A stretch of DNA of 64,000 nucleotides from Vitis vinifera. Lineage: Eukaryota; Streptophyta; Magnoliopsida; Vitales; Vitaceae. How positions within the stretch are numbered: the stretch's first letter is position 1; every line of letters starts with the position of its first letter. The position numbers and the translations under genes were made by a program. The stretch is from NCBI RefSeq assembly GCF_030704535.1, contig NC_081807.1:1963001-2027000 (forward strand), written 5' to 3'. Under the pieces are notes generated by a model, which did no database searches, had not been told where the DNA came from, and saw nothing but the letters and a program-made list of their open reading frames with translations. Shown piece by piece: positions 25,801 to 37,800 of the stretch.

Positions 25801-28800
25801 AGCAGGACGGGTTCTGCTTTGTACTGTTAGGAATGTGGAAGAAAAGAGGTTCTCCTTGGTGTTTCTTGAAGGAAGAGGATTGGTAGGGGGGGTGGAAGAT
25901 CCTGTCTAGTAAGTTAAGAAGCCTTGGTGTTTCCCTGGCCCAAAGGAGAGTGGAGAAGTCCAAAGCTATCTCTAAGAAGGTGTTGGTCTGCATTGGGAAC
26001 GGTGAGGGAAAAGATGGCTTGGTAGTAGGGGCGATGTCTTTTGGCTCTTTTGAACCATGTAACGTAGTGTGGATTGAAATAAAAAAGGAGACGATCAACA
26101 AAAATGAGGAAGCTTTGAACATGAGTCTTGTGGGAAGATAAAGGGGACTTTCTGATCGGCCCCCGGACTTCGTCTCTTTGAGGAACTGGGCTCAACTCAA
26201 TTGGCAGTTGAAAGGAAAACTCCACTTGGCTTTGTTGGGAGGGTTCCTTATCCTTTTTGAGTTTGAAGATGCAGGTGAAGCTGAGAAGGTGCTCTAGTTG
26301 AGGTTGAAATGGTTCAATGGAAAAAGTTTCTATTTGGAGTGGTGGAATCCCTTTGTCGAGTGCCTCAAGGAGGAGAGGGGCATTCATGAAGTGTGGGTAA
26401 GTATTTTGGGTCTCTTCTTGCATCTCTGGGGAAAAGGTTTGTTTAAAAGATTAGGGGAAACTCATGGGAGGTTTGTGGCCATCGACGTGGAAATGACGGA
26501 GTGTTGGAACCTGCAGTGGGCCAGAATTCTTGTTCGGATCAGAAAGTGGAAGTTTCCTAGCTCTTTGCAGGTAGTGGTGGGATCTTCTTGCTTTGCGATC
26601 TAGTTGTGGTGGGAGATTCCACATTGGAGGAGTGAGGTGCATTCTTCTTTGTGTTACAGTGAAAGGATGGTAGGAGAAGATGGTATGGCTAGGTCGTGTG
26701 CTAGAGAGAGTGGAAGAAGGGTTTTCTGAAAAGGTGATAGCACAAGTGTTGATTGAAGACTTACTGTGCATTCAAAAGGAAGATGAGGTACTGTTTTGAA
26801 AAGATGGGGATTGACGGGTTTGTAGAATCCTATCCCCCCCCCCCCCCCCTCCCCCTTTGTTGTTACGTGTGAGCCTTGTGGGAAGAATGATGAGGTTTTG
26901 GGCCTATTGAATGGGCCTTGGGCCAAGTTGCGATTTGTGGAGGATTGGAGGAATAGAAGGCCCATTTTGGATAAAGCCCAAGGTTCTTTGGAGGTGGGCT
27001 GGGTGCACTTCAAGAGGGGAGTGGAGAAGAGTTTTGAGGCAACCGCCTTTGGGCCCATTCCTTCAGATTGTTCTAAAAAAGAAAGAAGTCGTTGGAGCCC
27101 TAGCAGATTGTTGGTCGTGTAGGAGAGCATAGGAGCTTCAAATCCTTGTGTGTCAAAGTGGTCTTATTTGGAGGCGATGATGATGCTTGTAGCCGACCCG
27201 AAGCTATTTCTTGGACTTTGTTTTCGTTTTGGGGGGGGGGGGGATGGGGTGGTTTCTTTTTGTTCTACTCCTTTTTGGGTGATGGAAAACTCCGATCAGG
27301 GAATAGACAATAAAGGAACCTTGGGTAATGGGCAGGGAGGGGAAGGATTTTTTGAGCTTGGATAGGGGAGTATTGGAAAGTGTGCTTGACATTGTGAAGA
27401 GGCCTTTGTCAATGGTTCTTCACGATGGATCAACAGTGGTCTTCCTGGAGAATTTATTTCCCATCTAGGAGCGCGGGGTTCTGTTGTAATGGTGCTTCAG
27501 TCTTGGATCAGGTGGGTGCCTTTGGCTGTCTAGATAGCGAGGATCCGCTATTAGATTGGGATTTTTCCAAGCTAGTAGATTTTAGTAAATTTTTAGGATT
27601 GCTAGTCAAGGGGTTTGAAGAGGAAATCTGGATTTTGTTGAGGAAATTAAGGATAAAATTTGGACATGGGACCCTAAGCAAAGTGACCTTTGTCCTCTTC
27701 TTGTTTTAAAAGGGAATTAAGGAGGTTGGATTGTTCGTTCAATTATGGAGGTTCTACTCTTTTGTCCAGAAGGAGCAGCAAGAACAATTGGGAGCTGGTT
27801 CCAGTTGATTGATGAAAATTAAAATCCTTTCCTCGAATGTGAGACGGCTCAATGATGGTGAGAAAAAGAAGTTGATTAAGTTAGTGGTTAGGACTCAGAA
27901 GGCAAATTTGCTTTGCTTTCTTCAGACTAAGATGCAAGAGATGTTGATATAAGTGGTAAGAAGCTTGGGTGTTGGAGGATTTTTGAATCGGGGTGTAGTT
28001 GCTGCTAGAGGAGCGTCAATAGGAATTTTGATTTTTTGGGACAATAGAGTTTTGGACTTGTTGGAGTTGGGAGTGTGGAGGGTTCTCCATTTTCAATTGC
28101 TTTAGAAATTGTGAAGATGGTTTAGTCTTGGTGTTCAATGGAGTGTATGGGCTAGTTTTAAAGAGGGAGAAAGAGGATTTCTAAGGTGAATCGGGAGCTA
28201 TTAGAGGTTTGTGGGATGATCCGTGGTGCCTAGGAGGGGATTTCAATTCTATTAGGTTTCTAGGGGAAAGAAAGAATGAATCTATATTCAAGGTAGATAT
28301 GAGGAGGTTCTCATATGTTCTAGAGGAGTTGATGTTGAAGGACCTTCCTCTCTTTGGAGGTCTGTTTATGTGGTGTGGAGGATTGAACTCTCAGGCAACT
28401 TCAAGGTTAGATTGCTTTTTAGTCTTTGATGAGTAGAAGGACCATTTTTAGGTATCTCTCAATTTGTTCTTCCTAAGCTCACTTCTAAGCATTGTCCAAT
28501 TATTCTTGAAGGTGGAGGTGTCAAAAAGGGCAAGAGCCCTTTTAGATTTGAGAATATGTGGCTTAAGAATGATGAGTTCAAGGTGGCACATAATTTTAAG
28601 TTCGAATCATGCCGTTAATAATACTTTAAATTTATCTGGTGTTGGTTGTTGCGGGGCGGTCAACACCCCAAGGTTTGGGTCCCCATGAAAAGTTCTAAGG
28701 GCTTGGCCATGGAAGGTTTCGTTGTTATAAATAAAAAAAAAAAAAAAAAGACTGATGAGTTCAAAGACCTCATGAGAAATTGGTGGATTGGGTATGTTGT

Positions 28801-31800
28801 TAATGGTACTAGCAGTCACTGCCTTGCTAAGAAGTTAAAGGCTCTTAAGAGGGATCTTAAAGTGTGGAACAAAGAAGTTTTTGGCAATGTCTCCTTTAAC
28901 AAATTAGAAGCCTTTTTCCGCATTCACTTTTGGGACTCTAAAGAGAGAGCTTCTTCTCTTTCTCTTGAGGAAGCGGAGGCTAGAAGGGGGGGCTTAGAGG
29001 ATTATAAGAAGTGGACTTTATTGGAAGAAACTTCGTGGAGACAAAAACCTAGGGAAATCTGGTTAAGGGAGGGAGATAAGAACGCTCACAAGATGGCCAA
29101 TGCTTGTGCTATAATAAACTTGTTAACTAAAGTGAGAGTCAATGGGGTTACTTTGACTGTTGATGAAGAGAACTTATCATACTCTTCTCTTTGAGATGGG
29201 GGGATTGGAGAACTAGTATAAGGGGTTTACACTTCGAAGTGTTGGGTGAAGATAGATTCAGAAGCCTAGAGGTGCCGTTTTTGGAGGAAGCCTTGAGTAG
29301 TCTTTGTGGAGATAAAGCTTTAGGCCTAGACAGTTTTACCATGACTTTTTGGCATTTTTGTTAGGATTTTGTTAAGTTAGAAATTATGGCTTTCTTTAAA
29401 GATTTCTTCCTTCATGGCACCATTCAAAGAAGCTTAAATTTCACTTTCCTGGTATTGATCCCAAAAAAGGGGAACTAAAGATTTGAAAGACTTTAGACCA
29501 ATCAGTTTGATAGGGGGCTTGTTCAAGTTGCTTGCCAAAGTCTTGGCAAACAGGCTTAAGACGGTAGTGGGGGAGGTGGTTTTAGATACTGAACATGCTT
29601 TTATTCAAGGTAGAAAGATTTTGGATGCAGTGCTCATTGTTAATGAGGCTATTGATTCTAGGTTAAAGGGCAACATTCTTGGTCTCCTTTTAAAGATGGA
29701 TATTGGGAAGGCTTATGATCATGTCAATTGGGATTTCCTATTGGTAGTCATGACTAAAGCTTGGGCAAAGGTGGATAAGTTGTATACAATGGTTCATTTC
29801 CACAACAAGCTTTTCTGTCCTCATTAACGAAACCTCTTTGGGCTTTTTTTGTAGCACTAAGGGCTTGAGGCAAGGTGACCTATTATCCCTCATCTATTCA
29901 TTTTGGCTATGGAGACTCTTAGCCAATTGTTGTTCGGAGCCAGAAATGGTGACTTCATCAGTAGGTTTAAGGTGGGAAGAAGCAATGGAGAGGGGATGGA
30001 TGTGTCTCGTTTTTTGTTTGTTAACGACACCATGATCTTCTGCAAGGCCAATAGTGATTTGTTGAGATATCTGAGTTGGGTGTTTATGTGTTTGATGTGA
30101 TCTTTGGGTTAAAAGTGAATATGAATAAAAGTGAGGTCATTCCTATAAGATGGGGGGGGGGGGGGGGTGACAATGGAGGATGTTTGCTTTGGTGATGGGG
30201 TGTAGAGTAAGGAAGCTACCCTAGAGAAAAAGCCTCATTTGGTGAATTGGAATTTAGTTCGTGTAGATAAGGAAGGAGGTCTTGGAATTTGTAGCCTTGT
30301 TGCCTTAAACAAAGTCTTGCTTGGGAAGGGAGTTGGAGATTTGTTGAAGAGAGGGAGCCCTTTTGGAAACAAATCATTATTAGGAAGTTTGGAGAAAAGG
30401 ATGGGGGGTGGTGTTTGAAAGGAGTGAGAGGAGGTTATGGTGCGGGGGTGTGGAAAACCATCAGAAATGAATAGGAGGGTATAAAAAGTAGATCTCGCTT
30501 TATAGTTGGGAATGAAAGAAGGGTTGAGTTTTGGAAAGACATGTGGTGCGAGGACTAAACTTTGAAATAAGCTTTCCTTAACTTGTTTTTGTTGGTAGTA
30601 AACAAAGATAGTGGGGTACTAGAGGCATGGGAGGAGGGTGGGGATTTGGGTTGTTGGAGCCCTCACTTTTCATGAAGTTTTAACGACTGGGAGATGGGAG
30701 AAGTGGAGAATTTGTTTTGTAAACTACAACCCTTGGTTGTTAGAAGGGAAGTGGAGAACATTCGGAGTTGGAGAGAAAGCAAGAATGACAAATTTTCAGT
30801 CAGATTTCTTTATTGCTTCTAGAGATCCTTTTCCATTTAGTATTATTTGGAGGTTATGTGCTCTAGTGAGGGTCTTGTTTTTGCTTGGGAAACGTCTTGG
30901 AGCAGACTTTTGGCTCTTGACCAGCTGAAAAAGAGGGGAAAATTTCCTGAATAGGTGTTACTTGTGCAAAAAAGAGGAAACTACAGATCACCTACTCCTG
31001 TTTTGTGATAAGGTTAGAATGTTGTGGAACTTGATTTACTCCTTTTTTGGTGTGCAGTGGTCGCATTCCTTAGAAGGAATCTGTTAGGTTGACATGACAC
31101 TTTCATGGGTAAAAAACGGGAGAAAGTGTGGAGGGCTGCCCTCTTATGCTTATTGTGGACTATTTGGAAGGAAAAGAATAGAAGAGTTTTCAATGACGTC
31201 GAGTGGTCTGACCAAGCAATTAAATCTATATTAATGTATACTTTTGTGAATTAGGCTAGGGTGTATATAGAGGATCACACGTTGTCTTTGACTGATTTTG
31301 TAGATTGGTTGTTTGTTAGGTAAGGGGTTTTTTTTCCTCCTTACTGCCTAGCTTTTTTTGGGCTTTGTTTGTATACTTCATTTGTACTTGTTTCACCGTC
31401 TTTTAGGCACTTTTAATGCAAGCCCCTTTTATTACCTATAAGAAAAAAAAAAAAAAAATCTGTTCACCAGTACATACAATTCCAAGTTGGGATGAGTATG
31501 TGGATTGTGCTTTTGATTCTATAAGACTTTCTGATATTTTTTTGCTGCTACAACCACATGCATTTATACTTTCTGTTTCAGAGTTTCCATTAATATCTAG
31601 GAGCTGTGGTAGTATAAATGTATATGTGGGGGATTTAGGTGCCATTTAGTACACCATTTAATAGGCTTAAAGGAGCTTTTTGATGGTGCAAGTTTTTTAC
31701 AGGGTGTTTGGTTTTATTTAAGAAGTCCTTTATTTAAAGATATTAGGACTTAAATGCTCTTTCTTTTAAAGTTATAACCTAATAGCTCTTACCAAAAGAG

Positions 31801-34800
31801 CTTCAAGAATATAGAATTTGTCTCGAAAAGTTCTTTTACATGGACATTTATAATCTTATAATTTTTATAAAATGATATCTATAACCTCGTAAATCTTATA
31901 AAATGACATAAAATTATATTAAACAAACACAAACAATCTCTTTCTAATAAGCTTTTTTATGTATAGATTTTTTTAGAAAGGACTTTATTAGAAGGTATAG
32001 ATTGGCCAAATGGGCCCTTAGTGACTTACTGTGATACAAAAGACTGATGTGTTTTACTCCTTCCAGGCATTGGGTACCGGGTTTTCTCAATTTGCTGAGC
32101 CCGTCTTTCAGAGGTGCATAAACATCATCCAGACACAACAATTGGCAAAGGTTTCTATATATTGGATTTTTTATTGTGTTTTTTGTCAGAGTTGTAATTT
32201 ATCATTTCATAGATTATCGTCATTAGTTTATGGTTTGGTCATTATTATTATTTATTTATTTATTTTCTGTATGTAGTGTCATTCATTCCACCATGTAATG
32301 GCATAGGTGCCTATGGTCATCATTTTATACTTTTATGCTTTATACTTGATGTCATTATGTTTAAGTTCATCAGTAAAGGGAAGGTTAATCTAGAAACATT
32401 GTTTTTTTTTATGAATAAAGAGGCAATATATTAATAAAAAGAGGCACTTCAAGGAAGCACCCCTAAGTATACAGGAGGTATACAAAAAAAACCTTTACCC
32501 ATGGTCTATCCAATCAACAAAATCTACAACGGAAGTGGGACCAGAAACAACCCTGGACCACGCCCACAGATTACAAAGTAAAACCGATTTACACCCTTGA
32601 ATCGTATGCTCTACATTCTCAAAAGCCCTACTGTTTCTTTCCTTCCAAACAATCCAAAAGAGGCACAAGGGAGCTGAACGCCACACTTTCCTCCTTTCCT
32701 TTCCCACACAAGGCCCTAACCACCCCAATAACGCTTCTCTTATTGAATAGGGGAGCACCCATGAAACTCCAAATAGAGAGAAAAGTAAGCTCCATAAACT
32801 TCTGGCCAGCCCACAATGCAAGAGGATGTGATCAATAGATTCTTCCTCTACCAAACACAAATAGCATTTATTAGCCAAAGAGAACCCTCTTCTTTGAAGA
32901 CGATCCAATGTTATGGACTTTTTCCACGTGGCCTCCCAAGCAAAAAAACTTACCCTCGGCGGCACCAAAGAATTCCAAATGATATTTGCAGGAAATTCTT
33001 CACGTCTTTCTGGGTCCAAGTCCTTGTAAAGAGACTTAACTGAGAATCTTTTGTCCTTTGCCTTAGTCCAAATTACTTCATCTTCCACATCACTGTAAAC
33101 CCTCCTCCCTTGCAACCTCAAGAGAAGGCGTTCCACCTCAATTACCTCCCAATCATTAATACTCCTAGAGAACCTAGGAGCCCACACTCCCCCTCCAGAA
33201 TGACTCCATACATCCGCAACCCAAGCCTCCTTATCCAAGGAAATAACATATAGAGAAGGAAAAAGGGAACACAACTTATCATCACCACACCACTTATCCT
33301 CCCAAAATCTAATCCTCCTACCATTTCCCACAGAATAAACCAAATTGTTGCCTACCGCTTCCCATCCTCTCCTAATCGCTTTCCACAACCCAACCCCATA
33401 ACTTCCTCTCACAACACAAGACCTCCAACCACCCTCTTCTTCCCCATACTTTGCACTTATGACTTGCCTCCATAAAGCTTCCCTTTCCACCGCAAAACGC
33501 CAACTCCACTTACAAAGGAGAGCCTTGTTTAGCAACGCCAAGCTCCTCACACCCAAGCCGCCCTTTCGTTTATCTGAGCATATAATAGACCATTCCACTA
33601 AATGAGGCTTCCTTTCCAATGCCCCACCACCCCAAAGAAAATCCCTTTGGATCCGCTCCAATCTCAAACTCACGCTTCTTGGCATCTGAAACAGGGACAT
33701 ACAATAGATAGGCATGCTGGACAAAGTGCTCCTGATCAAGGTCATTCTGCCCCCCTTGGAGATATACTGCCTTTTCCAAATAGAAAGCTTCTTCCTCAAC
33801 CTTTCCTCAACTCCGTCCCAAGTAGCCACCTCCTTGAAGCGAGCCCCCAAGGGAAGACCCAAATAAGTAGAAGGAAGCCTGCTAACCTTGCATCCAAACT
33901 CAAGGGCCACCTCCTCTACATTCTCCACTCTTCCCACCGCGATGATTTCACTTTTGTCTAAATTCACCTTCAACCCTGACATTGCTTCAAACCACATAAG
34001 GAGCCAACTCAAATAGGACACCTGATCAGTGGAAGGCTCACAAAAAACTAAAGTGTCATCCGCAAACAACAAATGAGTGATCTCCACTCCCCTCCCTCCT
34101 CTACCACTGAGATGCCACCCCGACAAAAACCCCCCCTCCTTTGCTCTCTTCAGCAAGCAACTAAGAGCCTCCATGACAATCACGAACAAGTAGGGGGAAA
34201 GGGGATCCCCCTGTCTCAAACCCCTAGAACTTTTGAAGAAACCTGAGGAAGTTCCATTAATCAGAACAGAGAAGCTGACAGTCCCAATACACCACTGAAT
34301 CCAGCTGATCCACTTAGCTCCAAAGCCCATCATTTCCATCAACCAAAAGAGAAAACTCCAATTCACATGGTCGTATGCTTTTTCAATATCTAGCTTGCAA
34401 AGGATGCCCCCTCCCCCACTATTCTGCATTGAATGAATCGCCTCATTCGCAATCAGCGAGGCATCCAAGATTTGCCTTCCCTCCACAAAAGCATTTTGGG
34501 ACTTGGACACTAACTTACCCATCACCTTTTTAAGCCTATTAGCTAGCACCTTTGCTAACAGCTTATAAAGACTTCCCACCAGGCTTATAGGTCTAAAGTC
34601 CTTGAGGTCTTCGGCTCCTCCTTTCTTAGGAATTAACACCAGAAATGATGCATTTATGCTCTTGACGAACTTGCCCTGATCATGAAAGTCCTTGAAAAAC
34701 CCCATCACTTCCTCCTTCAAAAAACTCCAACTGAATTGCCAAAATGCCATTGTGAAACCATCAGGACCAGGAGCTTTATCCCCATTGAGATCCGAAAGAG

Positions 34801-37800
34801 CTCCAAAAACCTCTTCCTCAGAGAAAGGAGCTTCTAACATAGTTGCATTTTCCCCTTCCAAGACCCCAACCTGCAGCCCATTGCATCTAGGCCTCCACTC
34901 AGCTGTTTCTGACAAGAGAGAGTGGAAAGCCTGAACCACACCCTCCTTGATGTCACTCTCTTCAGAAACCCACGTCCCATTTGTCTTGATCTTCACCATG
35001 GAATTGACCCTCCTATGAGCATTGGCCATTTTATGAAAGTATCCAGTGTTTTTGTCTCCCTCCCTCAGCCATAACTTTCTCGACTTTTGCCTCCAAGCTG
35101 TCTCTTCCATTAACACCCACTTCTCATACTCCTCCAAAGCCTTCTTTCTGGAATTTTGCTCTTCAGTATTCAGCACCCTATCCCCTTCTATTGAATCCCA
35201 AAGCATCATCTGCTTCAAAGCTGATTCTTTTCTAGCATTCACATTCCCAAACACTTCTCTATTCCACACCTTCAAGCAGGCCTTAAGCGCTTTCAACTTT
35301 TCAGACAGCGTGAAACTAAAGGAACCTCTGAAATTGAATCCCACCCACCAATTCCTAAGTAAATCCCTAAAACCTTCTTCCTTCAGCCACATATTCTCAA
35401 ACCTAAAAGGGGAAGGCCCCTTCCTCGTTCCTCCACAGTCCAGCAGAATTGGGCAGTGGTCAGAAACAATTCTCGGTAAAAGACTTTGAATTGCCCCACT
35501 GAAATAACCTTCCCAATCCTCTGAAACTAAAAATTTGTCCAGCCTTGACTGAGTCTGATTGTTCAACCCACCCCTCCACGTGAAAGACCCCCCTTGCAAA
35601 GGGAAATCCCTTAATTCCAAATCATCAATGATCTCCGAAAATCTTCTCATTGTAGACGACAGTCTTGAGATCCTGTTCCTTTCTCCCAACAATCTAATAA
35701 CATTAAAATCACCCCCTAAACACCACGGGTCCTGCCACAATCCCCTGATTGTCCCCAATTCCTCCCAGAAATCCTCCCTCAACCTCCCAACAGCAGGGCC
35801 ATATACCCCTGTAAAGACCCAACAGAAGCCATCCTCCACGTTTTTAAATCGACAAGAGACTGAAAAATTCCCAATTTCCATTTCCAACAGTTCTAGAACT
35901 CTAGTATCCCGAAAAACTAACACCCCCCCTACCATACCCTGAGAATCAAGAGCACCCCACTCCAATGATCTTCCCACCCCCAAGGACCGAACCATACTAG
36001 ACGACATTCTTTGGATTTTGGTCTCCTGTAGACAAACCAAATCCGCTTTTTGAGTCTTGATTAGAGATTTGATGAGCCTTCTTTTATCTCTATCATTTGC
36101 CCCTCTCACATTCCAGGAGATAATTCTTAACTTCATTTACCCTCAGAGACTGACCCCCCACTCTCTCTAAATAGAGCTCTTCCATGCCCTGAGCTTTTAA
36201 AATTAATGGAACACTCCAACCTTTTAAGTTCCCTTACAGACTTTGAGGTTCCTACCTTGGCCCTTTTAGCCCCATTCCTCTGGTTCTTCTGGTCTTTCCT
36301 CATGATCCATCTCTTGAGCATATTTAAAATTTCCTCTTCACATCCCGTGGTTGGCATGCCCAGAAAATCACTAAACTGAGCAAGACAAGAGGATTTCCAA
36401 TCCTCCACTGACTCCGTTCCACCCACAGTCTGCCTCAAGGAGTTTCTTTCAACAGTACTTGTCTCTCCGACCAAAACCATGGCCATTTCCTCCCCGGAAG
36501 AGCCCTCCTCACCCCTTCCGTCAGCCAATACCATATTCAGGGGACTAATGTCCCCATCCACTCCAACCACTTCCGTCGCCGATCCACAACCGCCTCTTCG
36601 AGACTCATTCGCCGCTCTTTTCCGACATGAAAGGGAAGAAGAATAGGAGGCCCGCACCCCCCGAGACCCTTTCGCCGCTCTTTTCCGACAAGAAATAGAA
36701 GAAGAAGAGAAAGCCCGCACCCCCCGAGACATCAAAGGACAGGGAGAAGAGGAATACCTTGCCGCTTCAGCCTGGAGAACTTCATCGGCGCCTGAGTTCC
36801 AAGCTTCCGGCGGCTCGATCCACTCCAGCGGGACAGTCGTTGCTGCGCGATCATCCCCCGCGATGAGCCCTAGCGGGTTCTCCATCCCCATGCTGCCCCC
36901 CTCACTTAAAATAGAAGGGCCTCCGAAATGGGCCCGGCCCAATCCTTCCCTCAACTCAAATACAGGCCCAACTCCCCTCCTATCCTGTTGCCTCCCAACT
37001 GGGCTTTCCCCCACCGGCCCACTTGCTCCCTTAGAGTCCCCTGTCATCTCCAAACAGGCCCTCCTGCCACCGCCTCCAAAAACGTCCCCGCTTGCAACTA
37101 CCTTTTGGAGATGGCTGTCCACTCCTTCCCCTAAATAGCCACTCTTCCCTCCAGAGCTTGACACGTCTTCTTTACCAGTCTGCTCCTGACCAAGGTCTTT
37201 CTCCACCCCCTTGCTCGTGCGTGGATCACCACTGATGTCACCTCTAACCTTCGACTCAGGCGACCCTCCACTGTAGCTTCTCGGAACAACCACTGAAACT
37301 TTCGGGAATATTTCCCACCACAACTGGATTGAGTAGCATATGGACCCGATCACTAGCTGCAAGGAACCGGGAAGTCTTCTCCCGCTCGATCTCACTAGGA
37401 TCCTAGCCCACTGCATTTGGACCGCATTTTCCGAACCTTCATCCACTTCTAAGAATCCCCCACAGCAGTCCCCGATTTTAATGAGCACTTCACGACTCCA
37501 CAAATGTAAAGGGAAACCCAATACTCTCACCCACGCCTCCTTGTAAGCCTCCTCCTGTACCAAGCACCCCGTCTCATGATGCCATCTTTCCAAACTGATG
37601 AGTCTCTCCCTGAATCTTCTAGATCCTCTCATCAACACCCTTTCTGCCTCCAAGACATCCTCAAACTCAAAGAGGATTAAAGACCCCCCAAAAATATGCA
37701 CCTGCAAGCCACCTCTCAGCTGCCAAGTGCTCCTAGCCCACACCTTCAACACCTGAACCTCTGAAACTAAAAAAGGTCCCTCTTCAAACTTCCCAACCAA

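Larger units (their letters stand above)
25466..31458 (+). mobile_element. decayed full-length LINE, intron 18
   Basis: Sense-oriented copy of about 6 kb with many frameshifts and stops. ORF1 remnants run from about 25510 to 27800 (WFSVE..KTFEV..IEE at the start). ORF2 starts at 27811 with an ATG and the endonuclease motif ([10 protein letters not shown]) and continues through GGDFNSIR, the reverse transcriptase core ([20 protein letters not shown] at about 29490, [16 protein letters not shown] at about 29690), FVNDTMIFC in place of FADD at about 30025, and a CXXC/H zinc-finger end near 30955. It ends with TTACCTATAAG and a 16-A tail. It is interrupted by a SINE and carries three runs of 13-16 G or C. 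The left boundary is approximate. Confidence 0.85.

Noticed and set aside
25460..26122. Minus-strand 220-codon frame
   Set aside because: Antisense to decayed LINE ORF1, whose motifs are visible on the plus strand.
35046..35489. Plus-strand frame of 147 codons
   Set aside because: Shadow of LINE ORF2 on the minus strand; no domain resemblance.
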